From AP-15 sp963747735 (GTDB lineage Bacteria; Pseudomonadota; Alphaproteobacteria; ATCC43930; CGMCC-115725), in the NCBI GenBank assembly GCA_963747735.1, contig CAVVGE010000006.1, positions 434,001 through 498,000 on the forward strand: a DNA stretch of 64,000 nt. The letters are read 5' to 3'. Position 1 is the stretch's first letter. Each line of letters starts with the position of its first letter. Of this stretch, positions 17,002 through 27,100 are shown one piece after another. The position numbers were made by a program, and so were the translations under genes. The notes under the pieces were generated by a model. It searched no databases. It was given only the letters and a program-made list of their open reading frames with translations, and had not been told where the DNA came from.

Positions 17002-17541
17002 ATGGCAGCATTCGTCGCGGAATACGGGGAAGTTCGGCCGCTTGGCGGCGGCGGAACGAGCGGGGGCAAAGTGGACCAATTGTCCAATGAGACGAACGTT
17101 GTGGCGTTTCCGCTGCGGGCGCTCGCGGGAATATCGTCAATCGATCGGTCGGGTTTTGCGGCGCCGGGCCCCTACGAATTCACCGAGGAAGAGCTGGCGG
17201 CGCTGTGTCGCTGGTTCTCGGCGATGAAATACGCCTTTCCCGGCACCGAAGGCGTCATGATGGTCAGCCATCAGGAAAACTATTCGGCGGTCGGGCTTTA
17301 CAATCCGGCAGGCGGTGCGCCGAATTGCCTTGTCGCAAAGCACGAGGTCGGGGGCGATGCCTGCTTTTTCTGGTCGACAGAATTTGACCGGCCGCATCCG
17401 ATCGGCGGGCTCGAGGAGATCACCGACGCGCATATCCGCGCCATTCGGCCGCCACGCGACGAAACCGGCTGGCTCGATCCGAATGGCTGGTTGGGCGTCT
17501 ATGCGTCGCGCCTGATTTCGATGCAGCTGCAGGTGGTATAG
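17002..17541 (+). CDS. Hypothetical protein, 179 residues
   Basis: I do not recognise a family. The protein is soluble, with no signal peptide or membrane helix. The region from about residue 55 on looks folded: YEFTEEELAALCRWFSAMKYAFPGTEGVMMVSHQENYSAVGLYNP, then a WLDPNGWLGVYASRLISMQLQ end. A second in-frame start, GTG at 17071 (codon 24), has a better upstream G-rich ribosome site (CGGGGG). The first 23 residues are Gly-rich and low in complexity, so the real product may be 156 residues. It stands 14 bp before rfaD and behind the hairpin array at 16859-16975. Confidence 0.6.
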   Translation: MAAFVAEYGEVRPLGGGGTSGGKVDQLSNETNVVAFPLRALAGISSIDRSGFAAPGPYEFTEEELAALCRWFSAMKYAFPGTEGVMMVSHQENYSAVGLYNPAGGAPNCLVAKHEVGGDACFFWSTEFDRPHPIGGLEEITDAHIRAIRPPRDETGWLDPNGWLGVYASRLISMQLQVV

Positions 17542-17555
17542 TCCGGGCCGGGCGG

Positions 17556-18551
17556 GTGTCCGCAACCAGGGTGCTGCGCAGCGACGATCTGATCGTCGTC
17601 ACCGGCGGCGCCGGCTTTATCGGTTCGAATATCGTCGCCGACCTCGCGGCGGCAGGGGTGCGCATCGTCGTTTGCGATCTGATGCGCACCGGCGCCAAAT
17701 GGCGCAACCTCGCCACGGCGCCGCTCCATGATCTCATTCGCCCCGAAATGTTGTTCGAATGGCTCGCCCGCCATAGCGGCAAGGTGGCTGCGGTCGTGCA
17801 CATGGGCGCGGTGTCAACGACCTATGAGCCGGACATCGACAAATATGTCGCGAGCAATATTCGCCTGACCCTCGATTTGTGGGAATGGTGCGCGGCCAAT
17901 GCAACGCGTTTTGTCTATGCCTCGTCAGCCGCGACCTATGGCGACGGTGCCGCGGGGTTCCGCGACGACCAGGGCCCGGCGGCGCTTGCCGCGCTGCGCC
18001 CGCTCAATGCTTATGGGTGGAGCAAGCACATCGTCGACCGCCGCATCGCGGACGATGTCGCGCGCGGACTGCCGGCACCGCCGCAATGGGCCGGGCTAAA
18101 GTTCTTCAACGTCTACGGCCCGAACGAAGCGCACAAGGCCGCGATGCAGTCGTTGGCCGCCAAGATCGCCCCGACGGTCGGCGCCGGCGAGCCCGTGACC
18201 CTGTTCAAGTCGCATGATCCGCGCTACCCGGATGGCGGGCAGCTGCGCGATTTTGTCTACGTCAAGGATTGCGTTGCCGTCGTCAGGTGGCTGCTGGCCA
18301 ATTCCGAGATCAGCGGCTTGTTCAATGTCGGGACCGGGCTGGCGCGGAGCTTTGCCGATCTGGTGAACGCCGTCGCCGCCGTCTTCGACACCCGGCCGAG
18401 GATCGCCTATATCGACACGCCGGCAGAATTGCGCGCGCACTATCAGTATTTCACCCAGGCGGATCTGACCAAGCTGCGTGCCGCCGGCTTCGCCAACCCG
18501 TTTCACACCCTGGAGGCCGGCGTTCGCGATTTTCTCGAGCGGCCGCGATAA
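17556..18551 (+). CDS. rfaD: ADP-L-glycero-D-manno-heptose-6-epimerase
   Basis: A 331-residue extended short-chain dehydrogenase that makes ADP-L-glycero-D-manno-heptose for the lipopolysaccharide core. The NADP-binding VTGGAGFIGSNIVADL opens the protein. Catalytic Tyr and Lys are in YGWSKHIVDRRI. HldD-type stretches are KWRNLA, HMGAVSTTYEPD, LKFFNVYGPNEAHKAAMQSLAAKI, VTLFKSHDPRYPDGGQLRDFVYVKD and FNVGTGLARSFADL. Translation starts at a GTG. It is followed 29 bp later by a glycosyltransferase, so the two may serve the same outer-membrane glycan. The other heptose-pathway genes are not in the window. Confidence 0.93.
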   Translation: MSATRVLRSDDLIVVTGGAGFIGSNIVADLAAAGVRIVVCDLMRTGAKWRNLATAPLHDLIRPEMLFEWLARHSGKVAAVVHMGAVSTTYEPDIDKYVASNIRLTLDLWEWCAANATRFVYASSAATYGDGAAGFRDDQGPAALAALRPLNAYGWSKHIVDRRIADDVARGLPAPPQWAGLKFFNVYGPNEAHKAAMQSLAAKIAPTVGAGEPVTLFKSHDPRYPDGGQLRDFVYVKDCVAVVRWLLANSEISGLFNVGTGLARSFADLVNAVAAVFDTRPRIAYIDTPAELRAHYQYFTQADLTKLRAAGFANPFHTLEAGVRDFLERPR

Positions 18552-18580
18552 GCCTGCCCGCGGATGGCGGCCGCCGCACA

Positions 18581-19783
18581 ATGCCGCTGATCGCCTTCGA
18601 CTTGTCGCGTCTGATTTCGCGGGCCGCGCGCCGCACCCCGACTGGGATCGACCGTGTCGAGCTCGCCTATGCCGAGCACCTGCTGGCCACGCCTCACGAG
18701 GTCTGCTTTACCGCGAGCACGCCCTGGGGCCGGTTGGGGTTGCTGCCGCAATCAACCGCGCGCGAGCTTGTCGAGACCGTGGCGGCGGTCTGGCGCGGCG
18801 ATCCGGCTCGCCGGCAGCCGCGGCGGTTGGCGCACCGCCTGCGGCTCGGGCCGCTGGGCGGGCCGGGCGCTCTCTATCGACGGCTGCGGGCCGCTTCGGC
18901 GACACCGGTCTACTTGCTCGCTTCGCACCATCATCTCGAACGGCGCAGCGCGATCGCGCGGCTCAAAAACCACGGCGGCGCGCGCTTTGTCTGCGTTATC
19001 CACGATTTGATCCCGATCGAATTCCCGAGATATGTGCGCCCGCGCCAGGACCGCAGGCATCTTCGGCGGATTGAGACCGCGGCCGCTCTCGCCGATGCGG
19101 TGATCGTCGCATCGGCGGCGACACGCGATGCGCTGCAACCTTATCTCGATCGCGCCGGGCGCGCCGTGCCGGTCCTCGTCTCGCCGTTTGGCGCGACCCT
19201 GCCGGAACCGCCGGCACCCATGAGATCGACCGAACCGCCTTATTTTGTTTGCGTCGGCACCGTCGAGCCGCGCAAGAATCAGCTGCTGCTGCTCAATTTG
19301 TGGCGCCGGATCGCCGCTGAAGCCGATGCTGCCGCACCCCGGCTGGTGCTGGTCGGGCGGCGCGGCTGGGGTGCGGACAAAGCCTTTAACCGGCTCGATT
19401 CCGGCCTGCGCGGCCTCGTCACCCGGCGCGACGATGCGTCCGATGTCGAGATGACGCGTCTGATAAGGGGGGCGCGAGCGCTGCTGTTGCCGACCTTCGC
19501 GGAAGGCTTTGGCCTGCCGCTGGTCGAAGCGCTTGCCCTCGGCGTGCCGGTGCTGTGCAGCGGCATCCCGGCATTGCGCGAGCATGGCGGCGGAGTCCCG
19601 GAATATCTCGACCCGCTCGACGCTGCGAGCTGGCATCGGGCCATCCTCGATTACGCGCCGGCCAATTCGGCGCGTCGCCAAGCGCAATTGCAGCGCCTGG
19701 CGCATTGGCAGCCGCCGAGCTGGCAGTCGCATTTCGACGCCGTCGAGCAGCTGCTCGCCGAGGTGGTGAGAGGCCGCCGATAA
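18581..19783 (+). CDS. GT4-family glycosyltransferase
   Basis: A 400-residue cytoplasmic glycosyltransferase of GT-B fold. The N-terminal half starts MPLIAFDLSRLISRAARRTPTGIDRVE, a pattern of mannosyl/rhamnosyl-type GT4 enzymes, with CVIHDLIPIEFPRY in the middle. The C-terminal nucleotide-sugar domain shows CVGTVEPRKNQLLLLNLW, LVLVGRRGWG and the E-x7-E motif in FAEGFGLPLVEALALGVPVLCSG. It lies downstream of rfaD on the same strand and ends 3 bp from the convergent oxoamine synthase gene. It could act on a heptose-containing glycan or on the polyketide-derived lipid; sugar and acceptor are unknown. Confidence 0.9.
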   Translation: MPLIAFDLSRLISRAARRTPTGIDRVELAYAEHLLATPHEVCFTASTPWGRLGLLPQSTARELVETVAAVWRGDPARRQPRRLAHRLRLGPLGGPGALYRRLRAASATPVYLLASHHHLERRSAIARLKNHGGARFVCVIHDLIPIEFPRYVRPRQDRRHLRRIETAAALADAVIVASAATRDALQPYLDRAGRAVPVLVSPFGATLPEPPAPMRSTEPPYFVCVGTVEPRKNQLLLLNLWRRIAAEADAAAPRLVLVGRRGWGADKAFNRLDSGLRGLVTRRDDASDVEMTRLIRGARALLLPTFAEGFGLPLVEALALGVPVLCSGIPALREHGGGVPEYLDPLDAASWHRAILDYAPANSARRQAQLQRLAHWQPPSWQSHFDAVEQLLAEVVRGRR

Positions 19784-19786
19784 AGA

Positions 19787-21178
19787 TCAGCCGCGCGGCA
19801 GCGCTTTGGCCAAATGCCGGGTGACAGCAGCGAGATCGCTCGACATAGAGGCTACCTTGCGATTTTCTTCGAGCAGGATGCCGACGGCGTCGCGGACCTG
19901 CTCGTCGCTGTGCGCCGCGGTCAGAAAAAAGCGCAGCCGGGCGGCGCGCTCGGGCACCGCCGGGTAGAGGATCGGCTGGACGTTGATGCCGCGGCGGAAC
20001 AGCGCCTCGGCGAGCCGCCCGGCGCGGATCGAGCTCTGGGTGATGACCGGCACGATCGCGGCGCCGATCGAGCCGCCGACATCGATCCCACCCTGTTGCG
20101 CCAGCCTCATAAAGAGCTTGGCCCGCGCGTTGACCCGGCGCACGCGCTCGGGCTCGCGCTCCAGCACTTCGAGCGCGGCGAGGGCGGCCGCGGCGGCCGG
20201 CGGCGCCATCCCGACCGAAAACACAAAGCCCGGCGCGACCAGCTTCAAATAATCGACCAGCGCGCGTTTGCCGGCGATGTAGCCGCCGCACGACACCAGG
20301 CTCTTGCTCAACGTGCCCATCCAGATGTCGACCCCGTCGGGGTCGACGCCGAAATGGTCGGCGGTGCCGAAGCCGCGCGGACCCAAGACGCCCAGCGCAT
20401 GCGCCTCGTCGACCATCAGCCACGCGCCGTGGCGCCGTGCCGCGGCGATAAACGCCGGCAGATCGGGGACATCGCCGTCCATGCTGTAATGCCCCTCGAT
20501 GACGAGGAGCATATGGCCGTTGCGGCGGCGGGCTTCGCCGAGGACGCGATCGGCGGCTTCGGGGTCGAGATGGGCAAACGGCAGCCGGCGCGCCCCGGAC
20601 AGCATCGCGCCTTGCACGATGCTGTTATGGATCAGCGCGTCGTGCACGATGACATCGTCGCGGCCGAGCAGATGCCCGATCACGGTGACATTGGTCGAAT
20701 GGCCGCCGACCAGCGCCACGCTGTCCTCGGCCCCGTGAATGCGGGCCAGCGCCAGCTCGAGCTCGCGATGGATCGGCCGCTCGCCGGAAACCGGGCGGCT
20801 CGCCGAAACCGAGGTGCCATAGCGGTCGATCGCAGCTTTGGCGGCGGCGGCGATCTCGGGGTGGCCGTTTAGCCCAAGGTAATTGTAAGAGGCAAAATTG
20901 GTGTAGCTGCGCCCGTCGATCACCGTCTCGGCGCCGGCAATCCCCTGATGCACGCGAAAAAACGGATCGGCGATGCCGAGAAATTCCGCCGCTCCGCGGA
21001 TCATGCGGATCTCGCGCGCACCGTCGAGCCGGGCAGCGTCGAGGCGCGCACCGGCACTGTTCGAGGCGCTCGCCTCGGCCGGGCGCGGCGTCCGCGACGG
21101 AGCGGCGGTCGACAGCTTTTGCAGCAGGCGCGCCTTGGCCTGGGACGACAGGCCGAAGAGGTTGCGGGCGCCCTCCAC
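19787..21178 (-). CDS. Alpha-oxoamine synthase (PLP-dependent, PKS-linked)
   Basis: About 463 residues from the GTG at 21178, which lies 4 bp after the polyketide synthase stop. It belongs to the BioF/KBL/serine-palmitoyltransferase family, which joins an amino acid to an acyl thioester with loss of CO2. Seen: NFASYNYLGLNGHPEI, SASRPVSGERPIHRELE, the HYSMDGDVPDL loop, DEAHALGVLGPRG with the PLP-ring Asp, and PLP-binding Lys292 in GTLSKSLVSCGGY. The 60-80 N-terminal residues are an extension absent from BioF. They contain LSSQAKARLLQKL, an amphipathic helix that resembles docking or carrier-protein-interacting segments. The adjacent synthase lacks a thioesterase, so this enzyme probably releases its chain. 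The amino-acid substrate (Ser, Gly or Ala) cannot be read. Confidence 0.9.
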   Translation of the reverse strand: MEGARNLFGLSSQAKARLLQKLSTAAPSRTPRPAEASASNSAGARLDAARLDGAREIRMIRGAAEFLGIADPFFRVHQGIAGAETVIDGRSYTNFASYNYLGLNGHPEIAAAAKAAIDRYGTSVSASRPVSGERPIHRELELALARIHGAEDSVALVGGHSTNVTVIGHLLGRDDVIVHDALIHNSIVQGAMLSGARRLPFAHLDPEAADRVLGEARRRNGHMLLVIEGHYSMDGDVPDLPAFIAAARRHGAWLMVDEAHALGVLGPRGFGTADHFGVDPDGVDIWMGTLSKSLVSCGGYIAGKRALVDYLKLVAPGFVFSVGMAPPAAAAALAALEVLEREPERVRRVNARAKLFMRLAQQGGIDVGGSIGAAIVPVITQSSIRAGRLAEALFRRGINVQPILYPAVPERAARLRFFLTAAHSDEQVRDAVGILLEENRKVASMSSDLAAVTRHLAKALPRG

Positions 21179-21182
21179 CCGA

Positions 21183-24100
21183 TTACTCGGCGGCAACCGG
21201 ATTGGCGTCGAGCTCGGAGGCTGCCGAGCGTGCCTCGTCGATCGCCTCGTAGCGTGCGGCGAGGGCAATGACTTCGGCGCCCTCGCCACCGGTGCGGACG
21301 GCGCCGGCCAGCCGCTCGGCAATCGACAGCACGCTGGTGCCTTCGGCCAGCGACATCAGCGGCAGATCGACATGCAGCCGGCTTTCGAGCGCGAGGCGAA
21401 GCTCGACCGCCATCAGCGAATCCATGCCCATTTGCGACAATGGGCGGGCCGGGTCGACCTCCTCCGCCGGCAGCCGGAGGATCGCGGCCACCTCTGCCGC
21501 GACAACCGTTTTCAAGAGCGTCTGCGCCGCCTCGGGATCGAGCGAAGCCAGCCGTTCGGCCAGCGAATCGTCGGACGCCGAAGACGATGCCCGGCCGCGA
21601 ATGTCGGAAAACAGCGGCGCGCCGAGGATCGGCAGGTGGCGCCGGGCATCGGTCCAGCCGGTATCGGCAAAGCCGGCCGTCGCCAGACCGCTCGCGGCCA
21701 GCGCCGGGATGCCGTCCAGCGCGTGCGCCGCCGGCATCGGCCGGGCGCCGAGCCGGCGCCCGAGCGCGTCGCGTGCCTCGGGCCGTGCCGCCAGATACCC
21801 GGCATCGGCGATCGGCCCCCAACCCACCGCCAGCGCCGGCTTGCCCTCGGCGCGTCGCCGGCGGGCGATCGCTTCGAGCGCCATGTTGGCGGCGACATAG
21901 ACACCTTGGCCCGGCGCCCCGAGCAAGGTCGTCGCCGACGAAAACAGCCAGAACAGCTCGATCGGGTCGTCACCGGTCAGCGCGTCGAGCGCCAGCGCGC
22001 CGCCGAGCTTGGCATGCAAAACCGGCAGGGCGCGCGAGGCCTCGATGTCGGCGGCGAGCCCGTCATCGACCACCGCCGCGGCGTGCACGATCCCCCGCAA
22101 CGGCGGCCCTTCCGCCCGGATTTGATCGAGCGCCGTCGCCATTAAATCGCGGTCGGCGATATCGGCGCGATAGACCCGTACCCCGGCGCCCATCGCTTCC
22201 AGCTCTCGCACTCTCGCCCGGCAGCCCGGCGTTTCGTTGCCGCGCCGCCCGACGAGCGCGATCGAGCCGGCGCCGCGCGCCGCCAGCCACCGCGCCGCCT
22301 CGAAGCCAAAGCCCGAGAGACCGCCGGCGACGAGATAGGTGCCGTCGCGGCGAGCGGAAAATTCGCAAGGCGCCGCACGCCGCACGCCGGCATTCGCCAT
22401 CGGCATCAGCACGATCTTGCCGATATGGCCGGACGCCTGCATCAGGCGAAACGCGTCGTCGATTTGACCGAAGGAAAAGACCCGGTGCGCGAGCGGACGG
22501 ATCGACCCGTCGCCGAGCGCCGCCGAGATTTCCGCCAGCAGCGCGCGGGCGAGCTCCGGGCGCTGCAACGGCAGCTGGTCGATGTCGATCGCAAAATAGG
22601 AAATGTTGTGGCGCAGCGGGCGCAAATGAACGCGCCGGTTCAGGTAAAGGTCGCGCTTGCCCAGCTCGAGGAAGCGGCCAAACGGCTTCAGCACTTCGAG
22701 GCTGCGTTCCATCGCCTCGCCGCTCAATGAGTTGAGCACGACATCGACCCCGCGCCCGGCGGTGATTTCCTGCACCGCATCGGCAAAGGCGAGGCTGCGC
22801 GAGTCGAGCACGTGGTCGGCGCCGGCGAGCCGCAAAAACGCCCGCTTCACCGCCGATCCGGCGGTGGCGATGACGACGGCGCCGCAATGCTTGGCGTATT
22901 GGATCGCGGCCAGCCCGACACCGCCGGCGGCGGCATGGATCAGCACGTGCTCGCCGGCGGCGAGCTGCGCCAGATGACGCAGCGCATAGATCGCGGTGAC
23001 AAACGCGACCGGGATCGTCGCCGCCTCGGCAAAGCTCGTTTGTTGCGGGATCCGGGTCACCGCGGCGGCGCTCGTCACCACGCGCGTGCTCAAAGCGGCG
23101 GGGGCGAAGGCCATGACCCGGTCGCCGACCGCCAGCCCTTCGGCCGCCGACCCGATCGAGCGAACGATGCCGGCGCATTCGAGGCCGAGCGTGGGGCCGG
23201 CAAAGCCGTCGATCAACGCCTCTTCGGGCAACAGGCCCATCGTCCACATCAGGTCGCGGAAATTGAGGCCGGCGGCGCGCACCTCGATTTCGACCTCGTC
23301 GGACCCGGTCTCGCGGCCAGGCAGCGGCTCCCATGCCAACGGATCCGGACCGGGCCGGCCGGCCGCCAAGGTCAGAGGATCCTCCGGCGCCGCCCAATGC
23401 GGCGGCAGGCCGGCGCGCAGGCGCGGGACGTGGCGTCCCTGCGGCGTCCAGACGATCTCGGTCTCGGCGCTGTCGGCGGCCAATTCGGCAACCACCTGCC
23501 CGGCGCGTTCGCTGGCACCCGCGGTATTGCAGAGATCGAGCAGCCGCAGCGAGAGCTGCGGCACCTCGTTGGCGAGCACCCGGCCGAGCCCCCACAGCGC
23601 AGCTCCGATAGCCGCCGCTTTCGCAAGCGTCGCCTGCTGCGCATCGCACGTGACCACCCACAACGCGGCACCGCGTTGCGCCGCTGCCATGGCATGGCGA
23701 GCGAGCGCGGCGATCTCTCGGGCGGCTGCTGCGGCAGCATCCTGCGGGTCATTCTCTCCGCCGAGAAACAAGACCACCTCACGGGCTGTGCCGCCACTCG
23801 CTTCCGCTAACGCCGCCTCGCCACTCTGCACGGTCCGCACGGCGTGGCCGGCCGCGGCCAGCCGATCTTCGAGCGCGCCGACCGACACGCGATTCCTGCC
23901 GACGATCACCACCGAGGCCGGCTCCACCGGATCGACATGCAGCGGGCTGCGGCCCGGCGGAGCGCTGCCCCAGAATATCGCGATCGGCCACGGCACCGCC
24001 GGCAGCTCCAGCGCATTTGCCGCGGAGAACCCGGCGGCGGTCAGCTCGGCACGCCACTCCTGGCCGGTGCGCAGCGGTGACGCCGGCTGCCACCACGGGG

Positions 24101-27100
24101 CATCCTGGCCGAAGACGATGTCCCAAACCGCGTTTGGCTCGGGTTCGGCGGCGACCAGCACCCCCCCCGGCGCCAACAGCTTGGACAGATCCGCCATCGC
24201 CCGGCGGTCGAGCCGCAACCTGGTGCAGGCGCTGATTGCGACGATGACGTCGAACGGCGCGCCGTCGAGGGCGTCGATCCCTGCGTCGGGTGACCAATGA
24301 CCAACCGAGACACCGGCAAAGGAATCCGCCAACGGCAACAGCCGGGCCATCGCACCGGGGTCGGCGCTCGCGGCCAGGTAGGCGATCGCCGCATCGGTCT
24401 GCGCCAACCGATCGAGCACCGCGCGCGTCGTCCCGCTATCCGCGCCCAGCTCGAGGATTCGCAGCGGCCGGCTCCTCGGCCAGCCTTCCGCAATGGCGCC
24501 CAGCGCATCGACGATCAGAGCGATGCCGGCGGTGCTCGCCGGAGAGGCGTGGAGCAGGTGCTCGGTCATCGGCGACGGCGCCGCTGCCGCGGATTGCGGC
24601 CCATCCGCGAGCACTTTTGGGAGCTGTTCGGCCGAGGCTGCGAGGAGCGCGAGCTCCGCCGCCAGATCCGGCGCCTCCGCCAGCAGCAGCCGCCAGATTT
24701 CCGACGCCTCCGGCAGCTCCGACGCCGGCCCGATGCGCCATTCGGAATTTATTTCGGCGGCCGCGCCCAGCCGTTCCATCAGGCGCAGCAGGCATTCGGC
24801 AAGCGCCGTGGAATTGGCTGCCAGACGCCCGGAAGCGACCAGCTCGCCGAGTCTGAACGACCGGCCTGGCGGGGCCAGCGCGCGCATCGCCTGGAGCCCG
24901 ATCGCGGCGGCGAGCGCGTCGAGCAGCGCCGCCTGCTCGCGCCGTGCCGGCTCGGCTTTGCGCTTGGCGGCGAGATGCGGCAATGCCGCAGCGACGCGCT
25001 CAAAGACACCTGTGGCGTCGAACGTGTCGAGCGGGGCCGGCACGAGATCGACGCGCAGCGTGCGCTGCTCGGGCGGCGCGCGACGGCTCAATTCGACCCG
25101 TCGCAGCGAGCAATCGCAAAGCTCTGCAACCAGATCGCCGGCACCGTCGAAGAGGGCGATGTCGGCGGTGGCGGAGCGCACGCCGATTCGGGTCAGGCGC
25201 AAGCGGGCGCGGCGCGCGGCGCGGCCAAACGGCGCCAAAACCCGAACCCGGCCAAAGCGCCATGGCAGAAAGCTGGCCCCGTCGGTCGGCCGGGGTCGCG
25301 CCGCCAGCAAACCGAGCAGGCCTTGCAGAGCGCCGTCGATCAGCGCCGGATGCAGCAGATATTGGTCGAGCGGCTCGCCGATCGGTGCAGGGTCGAGATC
25401 GACGATCGCCCCGTCGCAGCCGGTTATCTCGACGCCGGTGACAGTCCTGAAGCGCGGGCCGTAATAGAGCCCGGCCTGCTCGGCGAGCCGATAGAGCGCG
25501 TCGGCGGCAATCGTTTTCCGCTCGGGCGTTTTCCGGCCGGGCCTCGCCTCGGGCCAGCGCAGCACCGGCTCGGCTTCCTCCCCGGCGGCGATGCGTCCGA
25601 CCGCGTGCAGCGTCGCCGGCTCGGTCGATAGCCGTTGGCGGCTGGCCAGCTCCCAATCGCCGCCGTCGGCGCCGATCGCCGTGTGCAGCTGCCGCATATG
25701 TCCGGGCTCGAACGGCAACGGGCGCCGCACTTCGACATCGCGAGCTTCGAGCACCGCCGCATCCGGCCACCGCCACCGCGCTGCCGCCAGACCGATCTCC
25801 AGGATCGCCGCCGCCGGCAACACCGGCACGCCCTCGACGGCATGATCGGCGATCCAAGGCAGCACATGGCGGTCGATATGATTGGACCAGGACGGAGATT
25901 CGCCCGGCTGTCGAAAGCCGAGCAGCGGATGATCGAAGCGCGGGTTTGCGAGCGGCACCGCCTCGGTGGTCTCGTCGAACCAAAAGCGCTCGCGTTGCCA
26001 AGGGTAGAGCGGAAGGCCGCGCGGCTCCGCCGGCCCGTCGAACATCGCTCCAGCCGTCAGATCGTATCCGGCGACCCAGCACCGCGCCGCGATCTGCGGG
26101 AACGGGTCTGCCTCGTCCTGCGCCCGTGCCAGGCTCGCCAGCACTTGGCCTTGCGCTCCGGCCGTCCGCAACGCATCGCGCAGATAGGACTGCAGCACCG
26201 GGCTCGGACCGATCTCGAGAAAGATGCGATAGCCCTCGCCGACCAGGTTCCCCGCGGCTTCGGCAAAGCGAACCGGATACCGGATGTTGCGCCACCAGTG
26301 TTCGGCGCCGAGCAGCTCGTCCTCGACCGCCGCACCGGTCACGGTCGACACCAGCCTCGCCCGCGGAACACGCGATTGGAGCCCTTCGAGGCTCGTCAGC
26401 AGGTCCTCACGGATCGGCTCCATCTCGCGCGAATGAAAAGCAAAATCGAGGTCGAGCGGGCGAAACCACAAATTGCGGCGCCGCGCTTCGGCGGCGAGCC
26501 GTTCGATCTCCGCGCAAGGCGCCGAGATGGTCAATGACCGGGTCGAATTGAGGGCGGCGATCTCGGCTGGGCTGTCGAGCTCGGCGAGCAGCTCGCGGGC
26601 GGCGTCGGCCGCCAGGGCGAGCGCGGCCATCCGGCCGCTGCCGCGGGTCCGCTCCTGGTTGCGGCTGCGCCAGACCACGACGCGCGCGGCGTCGGCCAGG
26701 GTCAGGGCGCCTGCCGCCCAGGCGGCAGCGATCTCGCCGACACTGTGGCCGAGGAACCCCGAGGCGACGATTCCGAGCCCGCGCAGCGTCTCGACGATGC
26801 CGACCTGGATCGTAAACAGCAGCGGCTGGGCGATATCGGCCCGCGCCACGCCATCGGCGACGACACCCGCGTCGATCAGCTCGCCGACCGACCAGCCGAG
26901 CTGCGGGCCGACCACGCTGTCCACTTCGGCGACCGCCGCCCGAAACGCTGCGTTGGCGCGCCACGCGCCCTGGCCCATCCCGGCGAATTGCGCGCCGTTG
27001 CCGGAGAAGACAAAGCCGAGCTTGCCGTCGGCCGCAGCACCACCGGCGACGATGCCGGCGTGCGTGGCATCGTCGAGATAGCTCGCGAGCAGCGCCGCCG

